From Streptomyces sp. NBC_00483 (GTDB lineage Bacteria; Actinomycetota; Actinomycetes; Streptomycetales; Streptomycetaceae): DNA of 64,000 bases. The position numbers and the translations under genes were made by a program. The notes under the pieces are model-generated. The model was not told the origin of the DNA. It saw only the letters and a list, made by a program, of their open reading frames with translations, and did not search any database. Shown piece by piece: positions 40,642 through 49,575 of this stretch. Position 1 is the first letter of the stretch. The number at the start of each line of letters is the position of its first letter. The DNA lies in the NCBI RefSeq assembly GCF_036013745.1, contig NZ_CP107880.1, positions 1,116,001-1,180,000 on the forward strand, in the 5' to 3' direction.

Positions 40642-41844
40642 TCACTCCTCGCCGGGCACCACACGGGTGCCGCCGATGGCGCCGAGCCAGGCGGCCGAGG
40701 GTTTGGGCGTACGGACGAAGGTCTCGCGGTCGACGGCGATCAGGCCGAAGGTCGGCGCGTAGCGGCCCCATTCGTAGTTGTCCAGGGCGCTCCAGTGGAA
40801 GTAGCCGCGGACGTCGATGCCGTCCCGCATCGCGGCGGCCAGGGAGTCCAGAGCGCCGGTGGTGTACGTGATCCGGCGGGCGTCGTCGGCGGTCGCGATG
40901 CCGTTCTCGGTGACGATCAGCGGGGTGCCGCCGCTGACGGAGGCGCTGTGCCGCACGGCATGCCCCAGCGCCTGCGGGTAGTACTCCCATCCCATGAGGG
41001 TGCGTTCCGCGCCCTCGGGTACGGGCAGCCGGCCGTTCGGGCCGATGAGCGTGCGCGTGTATGCCTGCACTCCGAGCCAGTCGTCGCCGCGGGCCGCTTC
41101 GAGGAAGACGTCCACGCGGGGGCGCCGGAAGGCCGCGGCGACATCCTCGGCCCCGGGCAGGGGCTGGCACACCAGGTTGGCGACGGACCAGCCCGTACTC
41201 GCCTGTGGCGCAAGGGACTTGACCGTGTCGACGGCGCGGGCGTGTGCACGTATCAGGGCATCGGTGGTGGCCTCGTCCGGGGCCGGCGGGTTCTCGGCGA
41301 AGTCGACGGCCTGCCCTGAGGCGAGGGCCGTCTGCGCGGCGGCCATGACGGCGAGAATGTTGGGCTCGTTGATGGTGCACACGTGTGCCACGTCCGTGGC
41401 GAAGATGGGCGCTGCTGCCGTGAGGTAGCGGGCGAAGAGTTCGTCCGATCCGGCGGCGGCCCAGCCGCCGCGCTGGGCGAACCAGCGGGGTGCGGTGAAG
41501 TGGTGCAGGGTCACCATGGGCCGCAGGCCCCGCTCGCGGGCGCCCTCGACCATGCGCCGGTAGTGGGCGATGGCGGCGCGGGAGAACTCGCCCGGGGCCG
41601 GTTCGATGCGGACCCATTCGATGCTGAACCGGTAGTCGGTGAAGCCGAGTTCGGCCAACAGGTCCATGTCCTCGCGCCAGCGGTGGTAGCTGTCACAGGC
41701 GTCACCGCTGGGCTCTTTGACGTACGGGATTCCGCTGTGCTCGAACTCCCACCAGTCGCTGTTGGTGTTGCCGCCCTCGATCTGGTGGGCGGCGGTGGAG
41801 GCGCCCCACAGGAATCCCTCGGGCAGGCGTCCTGCATGCGTCAT
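40642..41844 (-). CDS. glycoside hydrolase family 1 beta-glucosidase-like
   Basis: 400 residues, a little shorter than the usual 440-480. The N-terminus LPEGFLWGASTAAHQIEGG, the acid/base Glu in CTINEPN (Glu160) and the nucleophile Glu in LIVTENG (about 313) are intact, so a retaining beta-glycosidase is expected. It lacks a signal peptide and should act on imported disaccharides or glycosides. ATG 41844 is followed directly by the domain. It is downstream of an MFS transporter on the same strand, 54 bases away, probably its sugar importer. Confidence 0.9.
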   Translation of the reverse strand: MTHAGRLPEGFLWGASTAAHQIEGGNTNSDWWEFEHSGIPYVKEPSGDACDSYHRWREDMDLLAELGFTDYRFSIEWVRIEPAPGEFSRAAIAHYRRMVEGARERGLRPMVTLHHFTAPRWFAQRGGWAAAGSDELFARYLTAAAPIFATDVAHVCTINEPNILAVMAAAQTALASGQAVDFAENPPAPDEATTDALIRAHARAVDTVKSLAPQASTGWSVANLVCQPLPGAEDVAAAFRRPRVDVFLEAARGDDWLGVQAYTRTLIGPNGRLPVPEGAERTLMGWEYYPQALGHAVRHSASVSGGTPLIVTENGIATADDARRITYTTGALDSLAAAMRDGIDVRGYFHWSALDNYEWGRYAPTFGLIAVDRETFVRTPKPSAAWLGAIGGTRVVPGEE

Positions 41845-41862
41845 GAGCTGCTTCTCTCTTTC

Positions 41863-41893
41863 GGGTGTGAATCGGGTGTGCATTTGGGTGTGA
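41863..41893. repeat. three GGGTGTG(A/C) repeats spaced 11-12 bases
   Basis: GGGTGTGA, GGGTGTGC and GGGTGTGA start at 41863, 41874 and 41886, between the MFS stop codon and the GH1 start. Spacing of about one helical turn suggests a possible regulator array (TCACACCC on the coding strand of GH1). Confidence 0.5.
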
Positions 41894-41898
41894 AAGCG

Positions 41899-43242
41899 TC
41901 AGGCGGTGGGGTCGAGGGCCCGTTCGCGGCGCGCGTGCAGTTCCTTCTGAACGCGGGCCACGTCGTCGGCGTACGAGCGGTGAAGGAGCGTCAGGAAGAC
42001 GCCGTTGATCAGCATCAGGACGACAAGGGCCCACAGGAAGACCGCGCGCAGCCCGACGGCGTCGCCGAGGAAGCCGGCACCCAGGCTGTACGCGGCCCAG
42101 GCGATCGCCTCGACGATGGATACGTAGAGGGCGAACGCGGCGCCGCGCAGTTCCGGTGGGGTGATGGCCATGACCATGGGGCGGTTGACGCTCGGGTTGA
42201 TGCCCTGGGTCGCGCCCATCAGGGCGAAGAAGACGCAGAACACGGCGATGCTGTCGTAGCCGAACTGGGTGCCGAAGTAGGCGAAGAGCGCGAAGGCGAA
42301 CTGGGCCGCCTGGAGGACCGCGACCAGGCCGTGGCGCGGGCTGCGCCGGGTGGCCCGGTCTGCCGCGAAGCCGCCCAGCAGCGTGCCGAGGAAGTAGCCG
42401 ACACCGAAGGGCAGCAGCACGATCGACGCCTTCTGGGTGCTGAAACCGTAGACGTCCACGAGGAAGACCACGCCGAAGGTGCCCACCAGGAGGTGTCCGG
42501 ACAGCAGGCGCGAGACGAGCAGGACCACCAGGCTGCGGATCCTGAGGAGCGAGAGCGCCTTGGTCCAGGTGAGTTTCGCCTGGGCGTCGCGGGTGGCGCG
42601 GTCGAGGTCGGCGAGCTGCTCCTCCGCCGCGCCGCGCCCCGGATCGCGGAACCCCGCCCAAAGGGCAAGCCCCAGCAGGATGTTGAAGACGCCGATGCCC
42701 CACAGGCCCCAGCGCCAGCCGTCGTCGACACCGGCCAGCTGGCCCTTGAGCGGGCCGATCACGGCGGTGACCAAGGAGACCGCGCCGTAGACCACGCCGA
42801 CCGCGCGGCCCCTGGACGATCCGCCGAAGAGGTCACCGATCAGCTCGGTGATGATGGGGTTGGCGGCCGCATATCCCGCCGCCAACACGGTGTAGAGGAC
42901 GAGGAGTTGGGTGAAGTTCTGCGAGAATCCCGCGGCCACGCCCCAGACACCCCAGAGTCCGGTGGCCATCACGAGGACGCTCTTGCGCGACCAGCGCTGC
43001 GCCGCCCACACCCAGAAGGGTCCGGTGAAGGCGCCCACGACCTTGGCCGAGGCGGTCAGTATCCCGAGGGCGCCAAGCGAGACCCCGAGGGACTGCCGAA
43101 TCAGCGGGAAGAGGCTGCTGACCAGGCTCGCCTCGGTACTGTCGACCAGCATCGTGCCGCCGAGCAGGGACAGCTGCCGCCAGCGCCCCTCGACCCGGAC
43201 CTCGGCTTTGGGCCTGACGGGGCTCTGGCTAAGCTCAGGCAT
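41899..43242 (-). CDS. MFS transporter, probable glycoside/sugar importer
   Basis: 447 residues with about 12 helices. LLGGTMLVDSTEASLVSSLF starts the first helix; VWAAQRWSRKSVLVMAT is the motif A loop between helices 2 and 3, and GATQGINPSVNRPMVMAIT lies in the C-terminal half. The family resembles uncharacterised MFS carriers. The frame is open upstream to 43350, but ATG 43242 is nearest the first helix. It is between the sulfatase and the GH1 gene on the same strand, so uptake of a (sulfated) glycoside is the most economical role. Confidence 0.85.
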   Translation of the reverse strand: MPELSQSPVRPKAEVRVEGRWRQLSLLGGTMLVDSTEASLVSSLFPLIRQSLGVSLGALGILTASAKVVGAFTGPFWVWAAQRWSRKSVLVMATGLWGVWGVAAGFSQNFTQLLVLYTVLAAGYAAANPIITELIGDLFGGSSRGRAVGVVYGAVSLVTAVIGPLKGQLAGVDDGWRWGLWGIGVFNILLGLALWAGFRDPGRGAAEEQLADLDRATRDAQAKLTWTKALSLLRIRSLVVLLVSRLLSGHLLVGTFGVVFLVDVYGFSTQKASIVLLPFGVGYFLGTLLGGFAADRATRRSPRHGLVAVLQAAQFAFALFAYFGTQFGYDSIAVFCVFFALMGATQGINPSVNRPMVMAITPPELRGAAFALYVSIVEAIAWAAYSLGAGFLGDAVGLRAVFLWALVVLMLINGVFLTLLHRSYADDVARVQKELHARRERALDPTA

Positions 43243-43355
43243 CGCGCCATCTCTTTTCTCTGCGTTCTTCTTGGCGGGAGATCTGCGGGAGGGAGAGGGC
43301 AATCGCCGGTGACGGGGCGGCAACCCCGTCACCGGCTCAAATAGCCGCAAGGTGC

Positions 43356-45119
43356 TCAGAGTTGAGCGAGTTCCTCGGCCACCAGGCGGAGGTTCGACGG
43401 CGGGAACAGCGCGCCCGCCATCGCGGCGACGTCGATGAGCGGGGTCGCCCCGATCATCTGGAGGAGCTCCGAGTCGGCGACGCCGGGCAGGTGCCTGCGC
43501 AGCACTTCGATGGCGACCGGGTCGGAGATCAGCGCCGCGAGGGGCGTACGCAGCGACAGGCGGCCCTCGGGGAAGTCCTCGGCGCGGGGCAGCGGTTGGG
43601 CGGCCCTCTCGGCCTGCTCGCGCTGGGCCCGTACCAGGAGGTGCTTCTCCGTGACCGGGCCGTGGGCCGGCAGACCGAGGCGTTCGTACTGGCTGGGCGG
43701 GGCGTCGCCCGCGCGCATCAGCTCCACCAGGTGGGTGGCCATGCGGAGTTCGACGTCGTCGTCGACCAGCGGGGTGTGCTGCTCGGGGTCGGTCTCCAGG
43801 TCGAAGAGGAGCGTGCCGTGGTGGTACGGGTTGACGAGGGTGCGGCCCGGGACGCGCAGGGTGCGGACGTTCTTGGTGAAGTCGAACGGCTCGGCCAGTT
43901 CCAGGTCTACGAGCTCGGCGGGCGAGAAGCGGCCCCGCATATGGGTCGGCATCAGGGTGTGTTCGTACAGGGGCGCGTTGTCGGGTGAGGCGGGCGCCCG
44001 CATGTAGACGTAGCGACCGTCGGTAACGTTGACGTGTCCGCCGTGGATGCCGAACAGGCCCGCTTCCCGCACCGGGATGTCCTCGGCGACCGGGAGCGGC
44101 GCGCCCTGCATGTCGCCGGGGCGGTCGACGCCGAAGAACTCAAGAAGGGTCGGCGCCACGTCCACGGTCTGCACGAGCGCCGAACGCCGTTCGCCCGCAA
44201 CGCGGTTGCGCGGATCCCAGGCGAACAGCGGCAGATGCACCAGCTCGTTGAACCAGGGCTGGACGCTCTTGCCCCACCAGCCCTTCTCGCCGAGCAGCAG
44301 CCCGTGGTCGGTGTTGACGATGAGCAGGGTGTCGTCCCACAACTCCAGCTCGTCCATGGTGTCCAGGACCCTGCCGAGCGAGTGGTCGCACATCGACAGG
44401 AGCGCCCCGTACTCGAAGCGGGCGTGCTCCACCTGGCCGTCGGTCTCGACGACGCGCTTGTAGTCGGGCCAGTCGAAGTGCGGTCCTTCGTAGTCGTGCG
44501 GGTAGAGGTCCTTGTACTGCTGGTGGCTGAAGAACGGCTCGTGCGGGTCGAAGGTCTCGATCTGCACGAACCACCGGTCGGCGTCCTTGTTCGTGCGGAC
44601 GAAGTCGAGGCCCGCGTCGAAGGTGAGGGTCTGGGGGTGCCGGTCCTCGGTCGCCATGTGGGGGCGGTTGACCCAGTCCTGGCGGTAGGCGCCGAAGCGC
44701 ATCCGCTTCAGGTCCTCGGGTATCTCGGGGTCGGCGACCTGTCCCTTCCACGGGTCGCCCTCCTGGCCGCGGAAGAACTCCCAGGTGTTGTACCGGCCGT
44801 GGTAGGTGGCGCCGCCGTCCTCCCAGTAGTGCGGATGGTCGCTGACGAGGTGGGTGTAGACGCCGGTCTGCTTGAGAAGTTCAGGCATCGAGTCGTCGAA
44901 GGGTTCGAGCGGTCCCCAGCTGCGGTGCAGGAAGTTGTGCCGCCCCGTGTGGAGTTCGCGGCGGGCCGGCATGCAGGGCATCGAGCCCGCGTACGCGTTG
45001 TCGAAGGTGACGGCCCTCTCCGCGAGCCGCGCGAAGTTCGGGGCGTGGGTCCAGTCGCCTCCGTACGGCGGCAGCATGTGCCGGTTGAGGCTGTCGAACA
45101 TCACCATGATGGCCCTCAT
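43356..45119 (-). CDS. sulfatase (formylglycine-dependent, arylsulfatase family)
   Basis: 587 residues. Asp9 (VMFDSLNR) is a metal ligand, and the active-site motif is CMPAR (Cys49 to Arg53, C-x-P-x-R) within PCMPARRELHTGRHN, where Cys would be converted to formylglycine. DTLLIVNTDHGLLLGEKGWW is the second metal-site signature (Asp-His). There is no signal peptide, so it should be cytosolic. ATG 45119 overlaps the PadR stop codon by four bases (ATGA), so the two genes are translationally coupled. With GH1, GH3 and two MFS carriers it suggests breakdown of a sulfated glycan or glycoside, although phosphonate or sulfamate esters are possible substrates. Confidence 0.9.
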   Translation of the reverse strand: MRAIMVMFDSLNRHMLPPYGGDWTHAPNFARLAERAVTFDNAYAGSMPCMPARRELHTGRHNFLHRSWGPLEPFDDSMPELLKQTGVYTHLVSDHPHYWEDGGATYHGRYNTWEFFRGQEGDPWKGQVADPEIPEDLKRMRFGAYRQDWVNRPHMATEDRHPQTLTFDAGLDFVRTNKDADRWFVQIETFDPHEPFFSHQQYKDLYPHDYEGPHFDWPDYKRVVETDGQVEHARFEYGALLSMCDHSLGRVLDTMDELELWDDTLLIVNTDHGLLLGEKGWWGKSVQPWFNELVHLPLFAWDPRNRVAGERRSALVQTVDVAPTLLEFFGVDRPGDMQGAPLPVAEDIPVREAGLFGIHGGHVNVTDGRYVYMRAPASPDNAPLYEHTLMPTHMRGRFSPAELVDLELAEPFDFTKNVRTLRVPGRTLVNPYHHGTLLFDLETDPEQHTPLVDDDVELRMATHLVELMRAGDAPPSQYERLGLPAHGPVTEKHLLVRAQREQAERAAQPLPRAEDFPEGRLSLRTPLAALISDPVAIEVLRRHLPGVADSELLQMIGATPLIDVAAMAGALFPPSNLRLVAEELAQL

Positions 45120-45685
45120 CGGACGGGCTTCCCTTCTGTCAGGCTGCGCAGGGTCCGCTCCAGCCAGTCGGCCCAGCGGTCCATGGCGGACGCGCCGAGC
45201 GTGTGGAGCGCGTCGTGGACCTGCCGGTCGAGGTCCTGGTCGAGGCCGGGTGCCGGGTCCTCGTAGTGCAGGGTGCGGTCGCGGTCGCGGTTCTTGGCGA
45301 TCTGCGCGCGGCGGTAGTCGAGTTCGGTCCCGACGATCCGGATCGCGGCGTCCTTGTCGAGCGGCGCCGAGACGCTGAACCGCGCGAGGAAGTCGATCTC
45401 CTGGAAGCGGCTGGGCGGCGCGTAGGGCGAGCGCACCCATTCCATGAGGACCTCGCGCCCGCGCGCCGTGAGCCGGTACACCTTGGCGTCCGGGCGGCCC
45501 TCGCGCGCGTCGACCTCGTGCCGCACCCAGCCGTCGGCCTCCATCTGCCCGAGCTTGCGGTAGATCTGGCTGTGGTGGGCCCGCGCCCACAGGAACTGCC
45601 CTTCGATCTCAAGCCACTTGCGCAGGTCGTACCCGCTGTAGGGGCGCCGGGCCAGCAGGCCGAGCAGGACGTACTCGAACTTCAC
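45116..45685 (-). CDS. PadR family regulator
   Basis: 189 residues. The winged-helix PadR domain is MKFEYVLLGLLARRPYSGYD and SQIYRKLGQMEADGWVRHEV, followed by YRLTARGREVLMEW; the C-terminal half is a helical Vir_act_alpha_C-type domain with a YEDPAPGLDQDLDRQV segment. The gene is the first of the transcript, and its stop overlaps the sulfatase start. A 12-base palindrome upstream (45758) is its likely operator. Confidence 0.9.
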   Translation of the reverse strand: MKFEYVLLGLLARRPYSGYDLRKWLEIEGQFLWARAHHSQIYRKLGQMEADGWVRHEVDAREGRPDAKVYRLTARGREVLMEWVRSPYAPPSRFQEIDFLARFSVSAPLDKDAAIRIVGTELDYRRAQIAKNRDRDRTLHYEDPAPGLDQDLDRQVHDALHTLGASAMDRWADWLERTLRSLTEGKPVR

Positions 45686-45709
45686 GGGGGTGGACTCCCT
45701 TGTACGGAC

Positions 45710-45736
45710 GCTGCGTTCGCTGCGTTCGCTGCGTTC
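45710..45736. repeat. nonamer tandem repeat GCTGCGTTC, three copies
   Basis: Three exact copies lie 25-50 bases upstream of the PadR start codon, in the 5' leader. Short and probably produced by slippage. Confidence 0.65.
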
Positions 45737-45757
45737 GCCGTATCGCTATGTGCAGTT

Positions 45758-45769
45758 TCACCTAGGTGA
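45758..45769. promoter_or_regulatory. palindrome TCACCTAGGTGA, candidate PadR operator
   Basis: The perfect 12-base palindrome lies in an AT-rich patch 73 bases before the PadR start and just after the GH3 stop codon. The flanking AATTCATATA could be part of the promoter. Confidence 0.5.
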
Positions 45770-45786
45770 GAATTCATATATCCGTG

Positions 45787-48096
45787 TCACGGGGACGTCA
45801 ATGGGTTGTGCGGGCCGACGGCCGACCGCACCGTCTCGACCAGTTCGTGTACGTCGTCGAAGCCGAGGGGGACGATCGGGAGCCCGGCGAGCTGGCTGAG
45901 GCGCATGTTGGCGACCATGCGGTGGCGGGGGCTCCCCTCCTTGGGGTAGGCGTCGCCCATGGACTTCTGGACGCGGTTCAGCAGTGCCTGGATGGCCGGG
46001 CCGCCCACGGGGTGGGCGAGCCATACCGCGACGGTCGAGTCGGCGTCGGGCCGGTCGGCGTAGGCGTCGCCGTCGACCGGGACCGTCGCGGTCAGCCGGA
46101 TGTCGCGGCTGGAGGCCCCGACGTCGATACGGTGGTCGGCGCCCTCGACGAGCCAGGTGCCGGCCGCGGTGTCGAAGTAGGCGAGGTCGGCGCGGGCGAT
46201 CCGGACGGTGACGTCCCGGGTCTCGCCGGGCGTGAGCCACACCGTGGCGAAACCCTTCAACTCCCGTACGGGGCGCCGGGCCCGCTCCCCCGGCGCGGCC
46301 ACGTACACCTGGACGACCTCGTGTCCGGCCCGCTCCCCCGTGTTGGTGGCCGACACGGTGACGTCGAGCCCGCCCGCGTCCGGGACCACCCGCAGATCCG
46401 CGTAGCCGAACGTCGTGTACGACAGGCCGTGTCCGAAGGGGAAGGAGACCGCCATGTCGCGGGCGTCGTAGTGGCGGTAGCCGACGAACTGCCCCTCGTT
46501 GTACGTGACATGGCCGTTCTCGCCGGGCCAGGCCAGGTACGCCGGGGTGTCGGCGAGCCGCAGCGGGATGGTCTCCGCGAGGCGCCCCGACGGGTTCGCC
46601 CGGCCGAACAGGAGGTCTGCGGTGGCCGATCCGCCCGCCTGTCCGAGCAGCCAACCCTCCAGGACGGCCGGTACGTCGTCGATCCACCCGGCCAGGCGCA
46701 CGACGCCGCCGTTGGCGAGGACCACGACGGTGTTCGGGTTCACCGCCCGCACGGCGCCGAGCAACTGGGTCTGTTCCACAGGGAGTTCGATGTGCTCACG
46801 GTCGTAGCCCTCGGACTCGTAGCTCGGCGGGAGGCCGAGGAAGAGGACGGCCACGTCCGCCGACTCGGCCGCGCGGACGGCCTCTTCACGCAGCGCGGCC
46901 GCGTCGGCGTCCGGGGCGTCGACGGGGAAGCCGGGAGCGAAGGTGATGTGCGCCGCGGGCGCGGCCTCGACGACCGAGGTGAGGGCGTCGTCGAGCCGGG
47001 TCGGGGTCACGCGCGAGCTGCCCTCGCCCTGATAGCGGGGCGTACGCGCGAACTCGCCGATGACCGCGATGTGTTGGGGCGCGGCGGGGTCCAGCGGGAG
47101 GAGTGCGCCGTCGTTCTTGAGCAGCACCGCCCCGCGGGTGGCGACCTCACGGGCCAGGTCGTGGTGGGCGGCCGGGTCGTAGGAGGCGTCGGGGCGCGCG
47201 TGCGCGGCTGCTTTGCGGGCGAGTGCCACGACTCGCGCGGCGCTGCGGTCCAGCGCTTCCCCGGCGAATTCACCTGATTCCACGGCCGCGACGGCCCGCG
47301 CGGGGCCGACACCGGACGAGGACGGCATCTCCAGGTCGAGCCCGGCGGCAAGCGCCGGCGCCCGGTCGACGACGGCACCCCAGTCGGAGACGACCACGCC
47401 GTCGTAGCCCCATTCGCCGCGCAGGACGTCGGTCAGAAGCCACGGATTCTGCGACGCGTACACGCCGTTGACCCGGTTGTAGGCGCACATGACGGTCCAG
47501 GGCTCGGCCTCGGTCACGACGCGGTGGAAGGCCGGGAGGTAGATCTCGCGCAGTGTGCGTACGTCGATGTCCGCGCTGACCGACATGCGGCCGGTCTCCT
47601 GGTTGTTCGCGGCGAAGTGCTTGACCGAGGCCCCGACGCCCCGCACCTGCAGCCCCTTGACCCAGGCCGTTCCCAACACCCCACTGAGCAAAGGGTCTTC
47701 GGAGAGGTACTCGAAGTTGCGTCCGCACAGCGGGCTGCGCTTGATGTTGACGCCGGGGCCGAGCAGCACGTGCACGCCGTGTGCCAGGCACTCGCGGGCC
47801 AGCGCGCCGCCGACCCGCCCCGCGAGGTCGGAGTCCCAGGTGGAGGCCAGGGTGACGGCGGGCGGGAAGCAGGTGGCCGGGGCGCTGCCGTTGATGCCCA
47901 AGTGGTCGGCGTGCGTGTCGTTCTGCAACCGCAGCCCGTGCGGGCCGTCCGAGAGACGGACCTCCGGGATCCCGGCGTCCGGGAGTGCGGTGGTGTGCCA
48001 CCAGCCCGCGCCTGTGGTCAGGTCGGCCTTCTCGGCGAGGCTCAGCCGGGCCACCGTCTCGCCGGGCGTCTCCGTCGGCTGGTTCGGGGTGTTCAT
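45787..48096 (-). CDS. glycoside hydrolase family 3 beta-glucosidase-like
   Basis: 769 residues with the full three-domain layout: an N-terminal barrel (VRLSDGPHGLR, GPGVNIKRSPLCGRNFEYLS, SVKHFAANNQE, MCAYNRVNG), the nucleophile Asp in VVVSDWGAV (about 237), the alpha/beta sandwich (FARTPRYQGEGSSRV) and a C-terminal fibronectin-III-like domain (VSATNTGERAGHEVVQVYV). No signal peptide, so likely cytosolic. AAGGAGA lies 7 bases before ATG 48096. It is preceded by an MFS carrier on the same strand (64 bases), probably its importer. Confidence 0.93.
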   Translation of the reverse strand: MNTPNQPTETPGETVARLSLAEKADLTTGAGWWHTTALPDAGIPEVRLSDGPHGLRLQNDTHADHLGINGSAPATCFPPAVTLASTWDSDLAGRVGGALARECLAHGVHVLLGPGVNIKRSPLCGRNFEYLSEDPLLSGVLGTAWVKGLQVRGVGASVKHFAANNQETGRMSVSADIDVRTLREIYLPAFHRVVTEAEPWTVMCAYNRVNGVYASQNPWLLTDVLRGEWGYDGVVVSDWGAVVDRAPALAAGLDLEMPSSSGVGPARAVAAVESGEFAGEALDRSAARVVALARKAAAHARPDASYDPAAHHDLAREVATRGAVLLKNDGALLPLDPAAPQHIAVIGEFARTPRYQGEGSSRVTPTRLDDALTSVVEAAPAAHITFAPGFPVDAPDADAAALREEAVRAAESADVAVLFLGLPPSYESEGYDREHIELPVEQTQLLGAVRAVNPNTVVVLANGGVVRLAGWIDDVPAVLEGWLLGQAGGSATADLLFGRANPSGRLAETIPLRLADTPAYLAWPGENGHVTYNEGQFVGYRHYDARDMAVSFPFGHGLSYTTFGYADLRVVPDAGGLDVTVSATNTGERAGHEVVQVYVAAPGERARRPVRELKGFATVWLTPGETRDVTVRIARADLAYFDTAAGTWLVEGADHRIDVGASSRDIRLTATVPVDGDAYADRPDADSTVAVWLAHPVGGPAIQALLNRVQKSMGDAYPKEGSPRHRMVANMRLSQLAGLPIVPLGFDDVHELVETVRSAVGPHNPLTSP

Positions 48097-48160
48097 GTCT
48101 TCTCCTTGGAGCGGGGTGCGGGGTGGTGCGCGGTGCGGAGGCGGTGGTGGTCCGCCATGG

Positions 48161-49453
48161 TCATCGGACGCTCTTCACCCGCAGGACGGCCACCGCACCG
48201 AGCAGCGCGAAGGCCAGGGCGAGGGGGAAGAGCGTGCGGTAGCCGCCGAGCCAGAGGACGACGGCTCCGGCGATGGCGGGCGCGAGGACCTGCGGCAGGG
48301 TGGCCGCGACGTTCACGACGCCCAGGTCGCGGGCGAAGGACCGTTCGGACGGGAGTACTTGGGAGATGAGGGCGGTGTCCACGCCCTGGAAACAGCCGAA
48401 GCCGATACCCACCAGGAAGGCCATCGCGGTCATGCCGGTCATGGTGGGGACGGCGAACGGGATGAGCATGGCGCAGCCGATGAGGGACGCCGAAGCCACC
48501 ACGAACACCTTGCGCCGGCCGAGCCGGTCCGAGAGGGGTCCGGTGACGGCGGCGGCCGGGAGCAGCCCCGCGACGGCGGTCAGCGCGAGGACGGGTACGC
48601 GGTCGATCGCCTCGTCGTGCAGGCCGATGTAGTCCTGCAGGATGTAGAGCTTGTAGCCGAGGACCAGGAAGTACGCCAAGTTGGTGCTCAGCCTGCTGAC
48701 GAACACCCAGAAGAAGTCGGGGTGCTTGCGCGGGTTCGGCAACAGGCCGCTCAGGAACTCACGTACCTGGAAGGGCTCTTGGGGAGCGTTCCGGCTCGGG
48801 CGCTCCGGGTTGAGGGTCACGAGGACGACCGCCAGGGCCATGGCGAGCAGGGCGAGCGCCACGTACGCCGTGGTGATCCGGTCCTCGAAGGTGGCGGCGA
48901 AAATCTGGCCGAAGAGCGAGCCGCACATGGAGCCGAGGCCGGTGACCGTGGAGAACAGGCCGCGCTTCTCGGGCGGCACCCGGTCGGGCATGACGGCCGA
49001 GAGCGGGCCCGCCCCGAAGTTGTAGCCGAACTGCACCAGGCACCACAGGGCCAGCATCGCCGGTACGGAGTGGGTGAACGCCATGCCGATCAGGGCCAGT
49101 CCACCGGTCGCCACGCCCGCCACGACCCAGGGCCCGCGCCTCCCGAAACGGCTGCGGGTCCGGTCCGAGACGGCTCCCGCGACGGGCTGGGCGACCATCG
49201 CGACGAGCGCGCCCACCGTGGTGACGACCGCGAGCGTGCCGACCTTCGCGCCCTCGCCCACCGTGCGCTGGACCTGGAGGGCAAGCAGGGTGCCGGGGAC
49301 GGCTCCCCACACGAGGGCGATGCCGAGGTGGGCGGGGCCGATGCATGCCATCAGGCGTCGCAGCGCCCGCCCGTCGAGCGCCGGGGCGGCCGAGCCGGCC
49401 GGCTCGGCAGGGAGCGGGGAGGGAGCACGGAGCTCGCCAGGGGGTCTCGCCAT
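48161..49453 (-). CDS. MFS transporter, glycoside/GPH-like sugar carrier
   Basis: 430 residues with about 12 helices. HLGIALVWGAVPGTLLALQV, QPVAGAVSDRTRSRFGRRGP (motif A with a long basic loop) and FGYNFGAGPLSAVMPDRVPP are like glycoside-pentoside-hexuronide and sucrose carriers. ATG 49453 has GAAGG 6 bases upstream. It is the first gene of a unit with GH3 and is divergent from a TetR regulator; a 9-base-arm palindrome between them should be the operator. Confidence 0.87.
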   Translation of the reverse strand: MARPPGELRAPSPLPAEPAGSAAPALDGRALRRLMACIGPAHLGIALVWGAVPGTLLALQVQRTVGEGAKVGTLAVVTTVGALVAMVAQPVAGAVSDRTRSRFGRRGPWVVAGVATGGLALIGMAFTHSVPAMLALWCLVQFGYNFGAGPLSAVMPDRVPPEKRGLFSTVTGLGSMCGSLFGQIFAATFEDRITTAYVALALLAMALAVVLVTLNPERPSRNAPQEPFQVREFLSGLLPNPRKHPDFFWVFVSRLSTNLAYFLVLGYKLYILQDYIGLHDEAIDRVPVLALTAVAGLLPAAAVTGPLSDRLGRRKVFVVASASLIGCAMLIPFAVPTMTGMTAMAFLVGIGFGCFQGVDTALISQVLPSERSFARDLGVVNVAATLPQVLAPAIAGAVVLWLGGYRTLFPLALAFALLGAVAVLRVKSVR

Positions 49454-49503
49454 CGGGACCTTCTTTCGGTGGGCCGCACGGGGCCACACCTGCGACTGAC
49501 GAG

Positions 49504-49524
49504 AAACAGTACGGCGTACTGTTT
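49504..49524. promoter_or_regulatory. inverted repeat, probable TetR operator of the GH3/MFS unit
   Basis: AAACAGTAC and GTACTGTTT are exact reverse complements of nine bases around GGC. The site lies midway between the divergent MFS and TetR starts (50 bases from each). Confidence 0.72.
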
Positions 49525-49575
49525 TTGCGGGCAAGGCTTTGCGCAAGGGAAGTGACCGCCGCATAGGGTGGCCGC

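Noticed and set aside
41383..43344. 653-codon plus-strand frame opposite GH1 and MFS
   Set aside because: It spans two real minus-strand genes and has an Asp/Glu/Gly-rich shadow composition.
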